From Xanthobacteraceae bacterium (GTDB lineage Bacteria; Pseudomonadota; Alphaproteobacteria; Rhizobiales; Xanthobacteraceae), in NCBI GenBank assembly GCA_030037895.1, contig JASHPW010000127.1, positions 1-41,962 of the forward strand: DNA of 41,962 nt. Reading direction: 5' to 3'. The translations under genes were made by a program, and so were the position numbers. Shown here piece by piece: positions 7,679 through 16,465 of this stretch. The notes beneath the pieces are model-generated. The model worked only from the letters and a program-made list of their open reading frames with translations, was not told the origin of the DNA and did no database searches. Numbering within the stretch: position 1 is the first letter of the stretch; every line of letters starts with the position of its first letter.

Positions 7679-8323
7679 CTATTCAGCCAGGCTTCGCTTC
7701 GGCCGGCGGACAACTCTCACCTTACCGCTGCTTCCGCCGCCGCAGAAGAATCGAGCGCCACCATCGGACTCAAGCCCCGACACGCCTGCTCCGGGCGGCA
7801 TGTCGAGCTTCTCCAGGACCTCGTCCGTTTGCGGATCAATGCGCCGCAAATCGCTCTCGTCGCCTTCCCACGTGGCGTGCCACAGCTCGCCGTCGACCCA
7901 GGTGACTCCCGTGACAAAGCGGTCGGACGTGATGGTGCGAAGGATTGTCCCCGTTTGAGGATCGACTTGATGGATTTTACGATTCCGATTCTGCCCCACC
8001 CAAAGTGTCCCTTCGGCCCATGCCAGCCCCGACCCACCGCCCTCGGGAGCCGGAATCGTCGCGAGCACGCGGCCGGTCTTCGGATCGATCTTCTGGATGC
8101 GGTCATCGGCGATCTGAAACAAGTGCCGACCGTCAAAAGCCGTTCCGGCGTGCGAAGCGACACCGATCGCGCGCAGTTCCTTCCCGCTTTTGGGATCGAG
8201 CGCATGCAGCTTGTCGCCGGAAGCGAACCATACTTGTTCGCCGTCATAAGTGACCCCATTCACCCGCTCGGCGCCGGGAAAAGGTCCATATTCGCGGAGG
8301 ATTTCGGCGATCGATCGTTTCAT
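7679..8323 (-). CDS. Small cytoplasmic beta-propeller protein (Vgb/YncE-like repeats)
   Basis: A 214-residue protein starting MKRSIAEILREYGPFPG. From residue 20 it is about five repeats of 38-44 residues, each with a GVTYDG/GLAWAEG-like strand, an aromatic strand (VWFA, LFQIA, LWVG, LWHAT, RFFCG) and a DPKSGKELR/DPQTGTILR turn. This is the pattern of Vgb-lyase, YncE and quinoprotein-like propellers. I see no signal peptide and no complete catalytic set, so it is probably a cytoplasmic binding or scaffold protein. The frame runs upstream to 8626 inside the next gene; ATG 8323 is chosen. It lies 13 bases downstream of the winged-helix regulator gene and is surely co-transcribed with it. Function unknown. 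Confidence 0.75.
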   Translation of the reverse strand: MKRSIAEILREYGPFPGAERVNGVTYDGEQVWFASGDKLHALDPKSGKELRAIGVASHAGTAFDGRHLFQIADDRIQKIDPKTGRVLATIPAPEGGGSGLAWAEGTLWVGQNRNRKIHQVDPQTGTILRTITSDRFVTGVTWVDGELWHATWEGDESDLRRIDPQTDEVLEKLDMPPGAGVSGLESDGGARFFCGGGSSGKVRVVRRPKRSLAE

Positions 8324-8336
8324 GCTTGTTTCTAGT

Positions 8337-9557
8337 CTAGTCGCCCGGCAGCAGCGCCGGGAGTAACAAAGTCGTCGTGAATCCCGGCACCGGGGGAGTG
8401 ATCCAACGGCGAGAGCGCGCACGGCCGAACGACTGCACTTTGCCGGAAGCCGCAAGCGCATCGAGCGTGCGTTGCACGCTGCGCTGACTCTCGCCCAGCG
8501 CCAGTGCGAGTGCCGAACTCGACCATGACTCGCCGTCAGCGAGGAAGGCGAGCACCGCGGCGTGCTCTTCCTCGACCGGCCGCGCCAACACCGCGACCTC
8601 GCGCGCGCGGCGCGGCACCAAAGCAAAACCCTCTTTCGTTGCGCTCACGTCGGCAAGAGTCTGAAGCTTCCGGCGCAGCCGCCCGATTTCGACGCGCAGC
8701 CGGACGCGGTGCGATTCATCGGTGAATTTCGCCCGGAAGGCGCGGGCAATAAGCGTGCTCCTCGACACGTCCGAAGGCCATGCTTCGCCGAGAGCACGCG
8801 CGAGCGCGAACAACACCGGACGACCTGCGAGCGAGATCCTTGTGCCGGCCTCCCGCACGGCATGACGACAAGCATCCACGACCAGTGTTTTCGACGCCAG
8901 CAATGCTTCGACGTCTTCGAGCCGCACAAGCTGCTCTTCGCCGCGCGCAATCAGCCGCGCCGCGGGCGTATTCAAAACGAGCGTGGCGTTTTCGACCTCT
9001 GCTATCAGCGCGGCAATGCCCGCCTGACGGGCAGAGCGTCCGGCCCGCACCAGCGCGGCGTCTGCGGTTTTCGCCTGCAGGCGTCGCATCGCGATTCCCG
9101 CAACGACCAGCTCATGTGCCGCCCGCGATGCCGGTGGGAAGGGCGCCGGGTCGAGCCCGGCGAGTTTGCGCTCTGCCTCGTCGAGGCGCCCGATCAGGAG
9201 AAGGCGGCGGACTTCGAGATAGCGCGCATGCGCGGCATTCGCCCGGTCTCCATGCTGTTCGAGCGTCGCACGCGCCGCATCGAGGACTTTCGCCGAGAAG
9301 CCGAGATCGCGCGAGGCGAGCGCGATCTCCGCCTCGGCAACGACGCATCGCGCGCGTGCCACGGTCTCCCGCGGACCGAAGCCGCGGGCGGCCTTATGCA
9401 GCAGCGTTTTCGCCCGAACGAAATCGCCGAGTTGCGCCATGGCGATGCCGCGAAGCGCCAGCGCCGGTGCGTCGTCGCGCAGCGCGACCCGCTTCAATGC
9501 GCCGAGGGGGTCACCTGCGGCCAGCGCCCGTGCCGCCGCCGCGATCAGCGAGTCCAT
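8337..9557 (-). CDS. Putative transcriptional regulator: helical-repeat N-terminus plus two winged-helix domains
   Basis: A 406-residue protein. Residues 1-200 are Ala/Leu/Arg-rich helical hairpins resembling TPR repeats (LALRGIAMAQLGDFVRAKTL, AAHARYLEVRRLLLIGRLDEA). Residues about 245-320 resemble an OmpR/BTAD-type winged helix (RPVLFALARALGEAW through EIGRLRRKLQTLADV). Residues about 335-392 form a second winged helix (AAVLAFLADGESWSSSALA, then SQRSVQRTLDALAASGKV). There is no receiver or kinase domain. The gene is transcribed leftwards, heads an operon with the propeller gene, and is divergent from the SRPBCC gene 107 bases away. It probably regulates one or both neighbours; the signal is unknown. 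The domain boundaries are by eye. Confidence 0.7.
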   Translation of the reverse strand: MDSLIAAAARALAAGDPLGALKRVALRDDAPALALRGIAMAQLGDFVRAKTLLHKAARGFGPRETVARARCVVAEAEIALASRDLGFSAKVLDAARATLEQHGDRANAAHARYLEVRRLLLIGRLDEAERKLAGLDPAPFPPASRAAHELVVAGIAMRRLQAKTADAALVRAGRSARQAGIAALIAEVENATLVLNTPAARLIARGEEQLVRLEDVEALLASKTLVVDACRHAVREAGTRISLAGRPVLFALARALGEAWPSDVSRSTLIARAFRAKFTDESHRVRLRVEIGRLRRKLQTLADVSATKEGFALVPRRAREVAVLARPVEEEHAAVLAFLADGESWSSSALALALGESQRSVQRTLDALAASGKVQSFGRARSRRWITPPVPGFTTTLLLPALLPGD

Positions 9558-9664
9558 CGGAATCCCGCCACACTTGTCACTCCCCCCGGCTGCCGTCGCG
9601 CACCTAATCTACTCACGACACGGCCGGCAGGTCGTAATGAAGACGCAAGGAGCTGGAGCGCGCC

Positions 9665-10114
9665 ATGACCGGCAAAAATTACACCGTGGCTTTCACAGTG
9701 GACAAATCTCCGGCGGAAGTCTTCGCCGCCGTCAATAATGTTCGCGGCTGGTGGTCGGGGGAAATCGATGGGCGCACCGACAGGGTCGGCGCGGAATTCA
9801 CCTACCGCTATCAGGACCTGCATCGCAGCACCCAGAAAATCACGGAGCTGGTGCCGGGCAGAAAAGTCGTCTGGCACGTGTCGGGCGCCAGTATCAATTT
9901 CGTTAAAGACAAGCAGGAATGGAACAACACCGACGTTGTTTTTGAGATCACCAAGAAAGGCGACAAGACAGAACTGCGCTTCACCCATATCGGCCTCGTT
10001 CCGACCATCGAGTGCTATGGCAAGTGCGCCGGCGCCTGGGGCTTTTATATCAACGACAGCTTGCGCAGCTTGATCACCACGGGCAAAGGCGCCCCGAACG
10101 AGAAAGAGCGATAG
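9665..10114 (+). CDS. SRPBCC (AHSA1/START-like) domain protein
   Basis: A 149-residue single-domain protein: NYTVAFTVDKSPAEVFAAVNNVRGWW is the typical opening strand and helix of SRPBCC folds, EIDGRTDRVGAEFTYRY and TEVRFTHIGLVP-like segments (TELRFTHIGLVP) form the sheet, and GFYINDSLRSLITTGKG the long C-terminal helix. Such proteins bind hydrophobic ligands in a cavity or resemble Hsp90 activators; ligand unknown. ATG 9665 has AAGGAGCTGGAG about 8 bases before it, a strong ribosome site. Two Cys (ECYGKC) close to the C-terminal helix are notable. It is divergent from the regulator/propeller operon and ends at a strong terminator hairpin. Confidence 0.85.
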   Translation: MTGKNYTVAFTVDKSPAEVFAAVNNVRGWWSGEIDGRTDRVGAEFTYRYQDLHRSTQKITELVPGRKVVWHVSGASINFVKDKQEWNNTDVVFEITKKGDKTELRFTHIGLVPTIECYGKCAGAWGFYINDSLRSLITTGKGAPNEKER

Positions 10115-10119
10115 ACAAA

Positions 10120-10148
10120 GCCCCGATCATCGCGCGATCGGGGCCTTT
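10120..10148 (+). terminator. Intrinsic terminator after the SRPBCC gene
   Basis: GCCCCGATC (10120-10128) pairs with GATCGGGGC (10136-10144) around a 7-base loop, followed by CTTTAT. It sits between two convergent genes (SRPBCC and ispG). The stem is strong; the T-run is short. Confidence 0.75.
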
Positions 10149-10181
10149 ATCGTCTCTGCCGGCCTTCTCGGGTAAAGCCGC

Positions 10182-11435
10182 CTACTCCGCCGCCGTCTGT
10201 CGCGTGCCGGTGCCGAAACGCCGCTCGATATAGTCGATGACGATCTTCTGGAAGTCCTGCGCCACCGTCGGGCCGCGCAACGTCATCGCCTTCTTGCCGT
10301 CGATGAATACGGGTGCGGCGGGAGCCTCGCCGGTGCCGGGAAGGGAAATGCCGATGTCGGCGTGCTTGCTCTCGCCCGGGCCGTTGACGATGCAGCCCAT
10401 GACCGCGACGTTGAGACCTTCGACGCCGGGATAGCGCGTCTTCCATTCCGGCATCGAGTCGCGGATGAAGTTTTGGATCTTGGCCGCCAGCTCCTGGAAC
10501 GTGGTCGAGGTGGTGCGGCCGCAGCCGGGGCAGGCGGCGACCAGCGGCACGAAGGTGCGCAACCCCAATGTCTGCAGCAGTTCCTGCGCGACTTTCACTT
10601 CGAGCGTGCGGTCGCCGTTCGGCTCGGGCGTGAGCGAGATGCGGATGGTGTCGCCGATGCCTTGCTGCAGCAGGACGCCGATCGCGGCGGACGAGGCGAC
10701 GATGCCTTTCGAGCCCATGCCCGCCTCGGTGAGGCCGAGATGCAGCGCATAGTTCGAGCGCCGCGCCAATTCGCCGTAGACCGCGATCAGGTCCTGCACC
10801 GCCGACACCTTGGCGGAGATGATGATCTTCGAGCGCGGCAGGCCGATCTCCTCGGCGCGCGCGGCGGACAACAGGGCCGATTGCACCATGGCCTCGCGGG
10901 TCACGTCGCGCGCGTCCGCCGGATGGTTCGAGCGTGCGTTCTCGTCCATCAGATGCGTGAGCAGTTCCTGGTCGAGCGAGCCCCAATTGGCGCCGATGCG
11001 CACCGGCTTGCCGTAGCGGATCGCGGTCTCGACGATGGCGGAGAACTGGCGGTCCTTCTTCTCCTTGAAGCCGACATTGCCGGGATTGATGCGATATTTG
11101 TCGAGCGCCTCGGCGCAGGCGGGATGATCGGCGAGGAGCTTGTGGCCGATGTAGTGAAAATCACCGACGATCGGCACCTCGACGTTCATCCGCAACAGCC
11201 GCTCCTTGATGCGCGGCACGGCGGCGGCCGCCTCGTCGCGGTCCACGGTCACGCGCACCAGCTCCGAGCCGGTGCGGGCGAGCGCCGCCACCTGCTGCGC
11301 GGTCGCCTCGGCGTCGGCGGTGTCGGTATTGGTCATCGACTGCACCACGACGGGCGCGCCGCCGCCGATGGCGACGTTGCCCACCTGCACGGCGACGGTG
11401 CGGTGCCTTTCGGCGGGGCCGGAAAACTCCATCAT
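10182..11435 (-). CDS. ispG: 4-hydroxy-3-methylbut-2-enyl diphosphate synthase IspG (GcpE)
   Basis: A 417-residue [4Fe-4S] enzyme of the MEP isoprenoid pathway, converting MEcPP to HMBPP. It shows the N-terminal TIM-barrel motifs [34 protein letters not shown] and [10 protein letters not shown], then the C-terminal Fe-S domain with ACPGCGRTT and [10 protein letters not shown], whose three Cys are the cluster ligands. The frame runs far upstream (to 12053), but two adjacent ATGs at 11435 and 11432 follow AAAGGATTGCTC, a good ribosome site. Length is normal. It ends at the terminator shared with the SRPBCC gene. The EamA transporter gene lies upstream on the same strand, 113 bases away. Confidence 0.97.
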   Translation of the reverse strand: MMEFSGPAERHRTVAVQVGNVAIGGGAPVVVQSMTNTDTADAEATAQQVAALARTGSELVRVTVDRDEAAAAVPRIKERLLRMNVEVPIVGDFHYIGHKLLADHPACAEALDKYRINPGNVGFKEKKDRQFSAIVETAIRYGKPVRIGANWGSLDQELLTHLMDENARSNHPADARDVTREAMVQSALLSAARAEEIGLPRSKIIISAKVSAVQDLIAVYGELARRSNYALHLGLTEAGMGSKGIVASSAAIGVLLQQGIGDTIRISLTPEPNGDRTLEVKVAQELLQTLGLRTFVPLVAACPGCGRTTSTTFQELAAKIQNFIRDSMPEWKTRYPGVEGLNVAVMGCIVNGPGESKHADIGISLPGTGEAPAAPVFIDGKKAMTLRGPTVAQDFQKIVIDYIERRFGTGTRQTAAE

Positions 11436-11548
11436 GAGCAATCCTTTATCTTCCCTTCCCGTGGGGGGACTGACGGCGGGCCGTCGTGATGCACCACTAG
11501 CCCTTATGGTCCTCCTCCTTAAAGGGGAAGAGTGACAGGGATATAGCC

Positions 11549-12445
11549 TTACCGCGGCCGGTTGACGAGGACCAAGCCGGCGGCGACCAGCGCGACCGAC
11601 AGCCCGAAGGGCGGGGTCAGCGGCTCGTTCAGGACCAAGTGGCCCGCTGCGACGCCGAATAACGGGGTCAGAAAGGTAAACGCCGACAGCCTGGCGGCCG
11701 AATAGCGCACGATCAGCGCGAACCACACCACATAGGTGACGCTCACCACCCAGACGGCCTGGTAGGCGAGGGCGCCGAGCGCCAGCGCCGAGGGCATCGC
11801 CTCGACACGCTCGCCGAACGCAAGGGCGCCGGCGGCGAGGAGCGGCACCGAGACCACAAGCTGATAGAGCATGGTCTTCTCGGCGCTGATGCGGTTGAGC
11901 GGGCTCGCCTTGATGACCAGGGTCGTCGCCGCCCACGCCAAGGCCGCGCCCACCATCATGACGTCGCCGAGCATCTGGTGCGGATCGGCGGCCGGAGTGG
12001 GCAGGCCGAAGGCGATGACGATGCCGGCGAACGACAGCGCCAACCCGCCCCATTGCGAGGGACGGAAATGATCGCCGGGGATGAGCCAGCGCGATCCGAG
12101 CACCACGAAAAATGGCGCCAGATAGATGAACAGCACGGCGCGCGTCGCCGTGGTGAACAGGAGGCCGCGATAGATCAGCAGGAACTCGAGAGCGAACAGC
12201 GCGCCGGCGGCGATGCCGGCCGGCAACGTGCCGTCACGCTTGAACAGCGCGATCCCGCGCAGCCGCGCCCAGGCTCCGACCAGGAGCGCCGCGACGAATG
12301 AACGGGTCGCCGACTGGATCAGCGGCGGGATATCGTGGATGGCGAGCTTGACCGCGACCTGATTGAAGCCCCAGGTCAGGCAAAGCGCGACGATGAGCGC
12401 GATCGCGATCGCGTCGAGCGGACGGGATTGTGGGGAGTGGGGCAC
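11549..12445 (-). CDS. EamA-family (drug/metabolite superfamily) transporter
   Basis: A 298-residue membrane protein with about ten hydrophobic helices in two EamA repeats. The first repeat opens [20 protein letters not shown] and includes the conserved [24 protein letters not shown]; the second opens [18 protein letters not shown] and includes [24 protein letters not shown] and LNEPLT. DMT exporters move small metabolites or drugs by proton antiport; substrate unknown. The open frame begins at a TTG at 12466; the GTG at 12445 fits relatives better, but neither start has a strong ribosome site. It lies downstream of zur on the same strand, so the two may share transcription. Confidence 0.88.
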   Translation of the reverse strand: MPHSPQSRPLDAIAIALIVALCLTWGFNQVAVKLAIHDIPPLIQSATRSFVAALLVGAWARLRGIALFKRDGTLPAGIAAGALFALEFLLIYRGLLFTTATRAVLFIYLAPFFVVLGSRWLIPGDHFRPSQWGGLALSFAGIVIAFGLPTPAADPHQMLGDVMMVGAALAWAATTLVIKASPLNRISAEKTMLYQLVVSVPLLAAGALAFGERVEAMPSALALGALAYQAVWVVSVTYVVWFALIVRYSAARLSAFTFLTPLFGVAAGHLVLNEPLTPPFGLSVALVAAGLVLVNRPR

Positions 12446-12529
12446 AGACGCTCGGTTCGATTCCAAGGCGAGGGAAAGGCACGCGGGGCGAAGCCGACCA
12501 AATCCGCCGAAGCGGGAAAAGGCAACCCG

Positions 12530-13018
12530 TCAGCGCGCGCGGCAGTGCGAGCAAATGCCGGCGATTTCGATCACCGGGCTTTTGGGCGCAAAGCCCGCCG
12601 CCCGCGACGACGCCTTGAGGGCATCGGCGACGCCGCCCCCCGGCGCTTCGCCGACGGCGCCGCAGCGCTCGCAGATGAGGAACACGATGAGATCCTTGCC
12701 GGCGTGATTGTGCACGCAGGCCACGAACGCATTGCGGCTCTCGATGCGATGAACGAGGCCGTTGTCGCGCAGGAAATCGAGTGCCCGGTAGACCGTGATC
12801 GGAGCCGGACGGCCGGTGTCCGCGAGCCGCTCCATGATCTCGTAGGCGCCGAGCGGCCGGTGGCTGGCGAGCAGCGCTTCGAGCACCTGGCGACGCATCG
12901 GCGTCAGTCGTTGCGCCCGCGCCGCGCACAGCTCTTCTGCACGGGCCAGCGCCGTGCTGGCACAGCGGTCATGGTCGTGGTCGGGCGCCGGGAAAATCGG
13001 ATGCGGCAAGATCGTCAT
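12530..13018 (-). CDS. zur: Fur-family metalloregulator, probably Zur
   Basis: A 162-residue Fur-fold protein. The N-terminus is His-rich (HPIFPAPDHDHDRC). A winged helix occupies about 35-100 (AQRLTPMRRQVLEALLASHRP, APITVYRALDFLRDNGLVHRIES). The dimerisation domain has the structural zinc pairs CERCG and CSHC. HNHAGKDLIVFL matches the zinc-uptake regulator branch better than iron Fur or PerR. Zur proteins repress zinc importers when zinc is abundant. No ABC zinc transporter is adjacent, as is often the case in this group, and downstream is an EamA transporter. The 211-base gap to the divergent bdhA should hold both promoters; I could not identify a Zur box. Confidence 0.85.
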   Translation of the reverse strand: MTILPHPIFPAPDHDHDRCASTALARAEELCAARAQRLTPMRRQVLEALLASHRPLGAYEIMERLADTGRPAPITVYRALDFLRDNGLVHRIESRNAFVACVHNHAGKDLIVFLICERCGAVGEAPGGGVADALKASSRAAGFAPKSPVIEIAGICSHCRAR

Positions 13019-13229
13019 CTCTTGGCCATCGAATTTGCTTAGTTGAGTCCGGCCGGAGGCTCCTCTGCGGCATTGTAGCGTCTAGACCGGCCTCGCGAAA
13101 ACGTGACGAGATTGCCGGCTTTCACGTTGCACTGCAGCAAGAAGCGTCTCACATTGCCGGCGACCTACCGACAGTCCAGGCAGCAGAGGGCGCTTTTCGC
13201 CGCGGCGCCGTTTTGAAGTGGGGATCGTC

Positions 13230-14012
13230 ATGCTGAAAGGAAAGACTGCGCTCGTCACCGGCTCGACTTCGGGCATCGGCCTTGCCATCGCCCGCGCGCT
13301 CGCCGCGCAGGGCGCCAACGTCACCATCAACGGTTTCGGCGACAAGGCCGCGATCGAAAAGGAGCGCAGCGGAATCGAAAAGGATTTCGGCGTCAAGGCG
13401 GTCTATTCGCCGGCTGACATGACCAAGCCCGCCGAGATCGCCGCCATGGTGCGCACCGCCGAGCAGACCTTCGGCGCGCTCGACGTGCTCGTCAACAATG
13501 CCGGCATTCAGTACGTCGCCCCGATCGAGGAGTTCCCGATCGAAAAATGGGACCAGATCATTGCGATCAATCTCGCGGCGTCGTTTCACAGCATTCGCGC
13601 CGCGATACCCGGCATGAAGTCGCGCCGATGGGGCCGCATCGTCAACACCGCCTCCGCGCACTCGCTCGTCGCCTCGCCGTTCAAGGTGGCCTACGTCTCG
13701 GCCAAGCACGGGCTCGCCGGTCTCACCAAGACGGTCGCGCTCGAAGTCGCGACCTTCGGCATCACCGCGAACTGCATCAGTCCCGGCTACGTTTGGACCC
13801 CGCTGGTCGAGAAGCAGATTCCGGACACGATGAAGGCGCGCGGAATGACCGCGGAGCAGGTCAAGCGCGACGTGCTCCTGGCCGCGCAGCCGACCAAGGA
13901 GTTCGTCACCGTGGATCAGGTCGCCGCCCTTGCCGTCTATCTGTGCTCCGACGCGGCGAAATCGATCACCGGCGCCAACCTTTCGATCGACGGCGGCTGG
14001 ACTGCAGAATGA
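13230..14012 (+). CDS. bdhA: 3-hydroxybutyrate dehydrogenase
   Basis: A 260-residue short-chain dehydrogenase that interconverts 3-hydroxybutyrate and acetoacetate with NAD, the key step in using polyhydroxybutyrate breakdown products. It has TGSTSGIGLAIA (cofactor loop), NNAGIQYVAPIEEFP, the catalytic Ser in NTASAHSLVASPFKVAYVSAKH with the Tyr-X3-Lys pair YVSAK, and the family-typical NCISPGYVWTPLVEKQI. A GTG at 13218 would add four residues; ATG 13230 gives the standard length. It is divergent from zur. A patatin-like lipase follows on the same strand after a 179-base gap with a repeat remnant. Confidence 0.93.
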   Translation: MLKGKTALVTGSTSGIGLAIARALAAQGANVTINGFGDKAAIEKERSGIEKDFGVKAVYSPADMTKPAEIAAMVRTAEQTFGALDVLVNNAGIQYVAPIEEFPIEKWDQIIAINLAASFHSIRAAIPGMKSRRWGRIVNTASAHSLVASPFKVAYVSAKHGLAGLTKTVALEVATFGITANCISPGYVWTPLVEKQIPDTMKARGMTAEQVKRDVLLAAQPTKEFVTVDQVAALAVYLCSDAAKSITGANLSIDGGWTAE

Positions 14013-14149
14013 AACGGTCATTTCGGCGCCGCGCCGACGGGCCCGGTCCTTCGGCTGGCCCGCTGACCAACGCGGCGAGGAGCCGGAAATCCATATTCAC
14101 CACAGCGTCAAGATGATGCCAACGATCGCGAGCCTCGCTTTCCGTGTTA

Positions 14150-14186
14150 TGGAATCCGGGCTCGCGCTGCGCATTCCCGAATGACG
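14150..14186. repeat. Short repeat remnant before the patatin gene
   Basis: The stretch TGGAATCCGGGCTCGCGC followed by TGCGCATTCCCGAATGACG resembles the abundant rhizobial intergenic palindromes with a GGAAT...ATTCC core and a trailing GAATGACG. Arms GGAAT (14151-14155) and ATTCC (14173-14177) pair. It ends 6 bases before the patatin start and occupies the place where a ribosome site would be expected. Confidence 0.4.
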
Positions 14187-14191
14187 GCTTC

Positions 14192-15286
14192 ATGAAAAAA
14201 ATTCTCTCCGCCTTGTTGCCCGGCCGCGATACGGAGCAGAAGCCTTCGCCGACGACCAAGCGCATCAATCTTGCGCTGCAGGGCGGCGGCGCGCATGGCG
14301 CATTCACCTGGGGAGTGTTGGATCATTTGCTCAGCGACGAGCGCTTGGTGGTCGAAGGCGTTTCCGGCACCTCCGCGGGTGCGGTCAACGCCGTGATGTT
14401 CGCCGACGGCTTGGCGCGCGGCGGACGCGCGGAAGCGCAAAAGCGACTTGCCGATTTCTGGCGCGCGGCGAGCAGCACCGGCAATCTGCCGGCATTGCAG
14501 CGCACGGTGATGGAACGGCTGTTGTCGTTTACGCCGCTCGAAAGCACACCGGTGCAGGCATGGCTCGATGCGATGTCGCGGTACTTTTCGCCGTATGACG
14601 TCAACCCGCTCAACATCAATCCGCTCAAGGATCTGTTCGAACGCATGGTCGATTTCGAGGCGTTGCGCGCCTATGCCGATTTGCAGATTTTCATCTCCGC
14701 GACCAACGTGCGGACCGGCCGCGTGCGCATTTTCCCGCGCGAGAAGATCACGGCCGACGCGGTGATGGCTTCGGCTTGCCTGCCGGTCATGTTCCGCGCC
14801 GTCGAGATCGACGGCGTGCCCTATTGGGACGGCGGCTATCTCGGCAACCCCGTCATCTTTCCGTTTTTCGGCACCACCACGACCGAGGATGTCCTGGTGG
14901 TGCAGATCAACCCGCTGGTCCGGCAAACGACGCCGACCTCCGCCGGCGAGATCATGAACCGCATCAACGAGATCACGTTCAATTCCCCGCTCATGGCCGA
15001 GTACCGCGCCATGGAGTTCGTCGCCCGTCTGATCGATCAGGGACGGCTGCCGCACGGCACCGGACCCGGTCAATATCGTCGCGTTAACATTCACCGCATC
15101 GTGCTCGACCGTTTCGGCACGCAGTTCGACGCCTCCAGCAAGCTCTCGACCGATTATGATTTCTTCGAAATGCTGCACGTCAACGGCAAGCGCGCCGCCC
15201 GGCGCTTTCTCGATGAGCATTTCGACGATATCGGCGTGAAGGGCACGGTGGATTTGCGCGCCGAAGTCCAGGCCGAATGGGCGTGA
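14192..15286 (+). CDS. Patatin-like phospholipase family protein
   Basis: A 363-residue patatin-fold acyl hydrolase. The oxyanion hole [18 protein letters not shown] is near residue 25, the nucleophile Ser in [12 protein letters not shown] near 60, and the catalytic Asp in [10 protein letters not shown] near 212; all three are intact. There is no signal peptide or membrane anchor, so it is probably cytoplasmic or peripheral. Substrate may be a phospholipid, or, given the neighbouring 3-hydroxybutyrate dehydrogenase, an acyl or PHB-granule substrate; the latter is inference from context. ATG 14192 starts [11 protein letters not shown]; the frame opens 48 bases earlier within the repeat remnant. 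The macro-domain gene starts 13 bases downstream. Confidence 0.9.
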   Translation: MKKILSALLPGRDTEQKPSPTTKRINLALQGGGAHGAFTWGVLDHLLSDERLVVEGVSGTSAGAVNAVMFADGLARGGRAEAQKRLADFWRAASSTGNLPALQRTVMERLLSFTPLESTPVQAWLDAMSRYFSPYDVNPLNINPLKDLFERMVDFEALRAYADLQIFISATNVRTGRVRIFPREKITADAVMASACLPVMFRAVEIDGVPYWDGGYLGNPVIFPFFGTTTTEDVLVVQINPLVRQTTPTSAGEIMNRINEITFNSPLMAEYRAMEFVARLIDQGRLPHGTGPGQYRRVNIHRIVLDRFGTQFDASSKLSTDYDFFEMLHVNGKRAARRFLDEHFDDIGVKGTVDLRAEVQAEWA

Positions 15287-15299
15287 CGGGCCGGCGGCC

Positions 15300-15857
15300 A
15301 TGGCGAAGCCGACACCGCTCGTCACCGCCGAGGTTGGCCCTGCGCGGCTTGAAATCTGCGTTGCCGATATCACCACGCTTGCACTTGACGCCATCGTCAA
15401 TGCGGCCAACCGCACATTGCTCGGCGGCGGCGTGGATGGTGCGATCCATCGCGCCGCCGGGCCGGGCCTGCTCGCCGAATGCGCGACGCTCGGCGGCTGC
15501 GAGACCGGCGCAGCGAAGATCACGCGCGGCTATCGGTTGCCGGCGAGGCACGTGATCCACGCGGTCGGGCCGGTGTGGAGCGGCGGCGGCAGGGGCGAAG
15601 AGGATTTGCTCGCGTCCTGTTATCGCAGGTCGCTTGAGCTTGCCGCCGCCGATCGGCTTCGCTCGCTCGCCTTTCCGGCGATCTCGACCGGCGTCTATCG
15701 CTTCCCGCCCGATCGCGCCGCGCGCATCGCGGTCGGGACCGTCGCGGCCGAACTCGCGGCATCGCCGCGCGGCATCGAGCGTGTCGTGTTCTGCTGCTTT
15801 GCGCGGGAAGCGGCCGACCACCACATCGCCGCCGTCGCCGAGCTTGGACTCGCCTGA
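15300..15857 (+). CDS. Macro-domain protein, O-acetyl-ADP-ribose deacetylase type (YmdB-like)
   Basis: A 185-residue macro domain. The ADP-ribose site motifs are clear: [62 protein letters not shown] and [21 protein letters not shown]. The Asn of NAAN and the Asp of GVDGAIH correspond to residues needed for O-acetyl-ADP-ribose deacetylation in the MacroD/YmdB class, so activity is likely. The gene follows patatin after 13 bases and is probably in the same operon. The macro domain removes the acetyl group made by sirtuins, or ADP-ribose from proteins; the link to the lipase and dehydrogenase is unexplained. Confidence 0.92.
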   Translation: MAKPTPLVTAEVGPARLEICVADITTLALDAIVNAANRTLLGGGVDGAIHRAAGPGLLAECATLGGCETGAAKITRGYRLPARHVIHAVGPVWSGGGRGEEDLLASCYRRSLELAAADRLRSLAFPAISTGVYRFPPDRAARIAVGTVAAELAASPRGIERVVFCCFAREAADHHIAAVAELGLA

Positions 15858-15922
15858 GCGGCAGGTCGTTCCGTCCGAAATGATCCTCCTGCAAGGCTGC
15901 TCTGCGGGAGATGCTCTCGAAT

Positions 15923-15938
15923 TATAAGTCACCTTATA
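15923..15938. promoter_or_regulatory. Candidate MarR operator
   Basis: TATAAG-TCAC-CTTATA is a perfect 6-base inverted repeat in an AT-rich pocket between the macro-domain gene and the MarR-type regulator, 45 bases before the regulator start. A related TATTAAGT follows directly. MarR repressors bind 16-20-bp palindromes of this kind over their own promoters. Confidence 0.5.
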
Positions 15939-15982
15939 TTAAGTGTCCTGAGCAAAGCTATCGGGAACAAGAGATTGGATCC

Positions 15983-16465
15983 ATGCCTTCACGTTCGCTC
16001 AACCGAGAATTTGCTTTTATCCTCAACGATGTAGCGCGCCTGCTGCGAACCTATGCGGACCACAAAGCGGCACAGTTCGGCATCACGCGCGGCCAATGGG
16101 CGGTGCTGGTGCGGCTCGACCGGTGCGAGGGTTTAAAGCAATCGGAACTCGCCGAAATGCTCGATTTGCAGCCGATCACGCTCACGCGGCTCCTCGACAA
16201 ACTCAGCGACGGCGGCCTGATCGAGCGCCGGCCGGATGCCGCCGACCGCCGCGCCAAACGCCTGTTCTTGACCCCGGCGGCGCGGCCCTTGCTCGAAAAG
16301 CTCGCCGCTCTCGGCGAGGAAACGATGGCGGGCACGCTCGCCGGCGTCGATCGCGCGCGCATCGAGCAGATGGTCTCCGAGCTTGCGGTAGTGAAAGAAA
16401 ATCTGCGGCGGCTGATCCAGCAACGCGGCGTCGACCAGACGGCGGGAGAGCGGCGCTATGGCTGA
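15983..16465 (+). CDS. MarR-family transcriptional regulator of the efflux operon
   Basis: A 160-residue MarR protein. Residues 10-50 form the dimer helix (LNREFAFILNDVARLLRTYAD), and the winged helix runs from ITRGQWAVLVRLDRCEGLKQSELAEML (cited only by its core RGQWAVL) through QPITLTRLLDKLSDGGLIERR and the wing PDAADRRAKRLFLT. The C-terminal helix returns to the dimer interface. An open frame upstream starts at 15911 within the operator region; ATG 15983 is chosen, though its ribosome site is weak. It overlaps emrA by 8 bases, so regulator and pump are coupled, as in emrRAB. It most likely represses the operon until a phenolic or lipophilic drug binds. Confidence 0.9.
   Translation: MPSRSLNREFAFILNDVARLLRTYADHKAAQFGITRGQWAVLVRLDRCEGLKQSELAEMLDLQPITLTRLLDKLSDGGLIERRPDAADRRAKRLFLTPAARPLLEKLAALGEETMAGTLAGVDRARIEQMVSELAVVKENLRRLIQQRGVDQTAGERRYG

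Noticed and set aside
13019-13229. Zur box between zur and bdhA
   Set aside because: I found no convincing AT-rich palindrome of the known Zur type.
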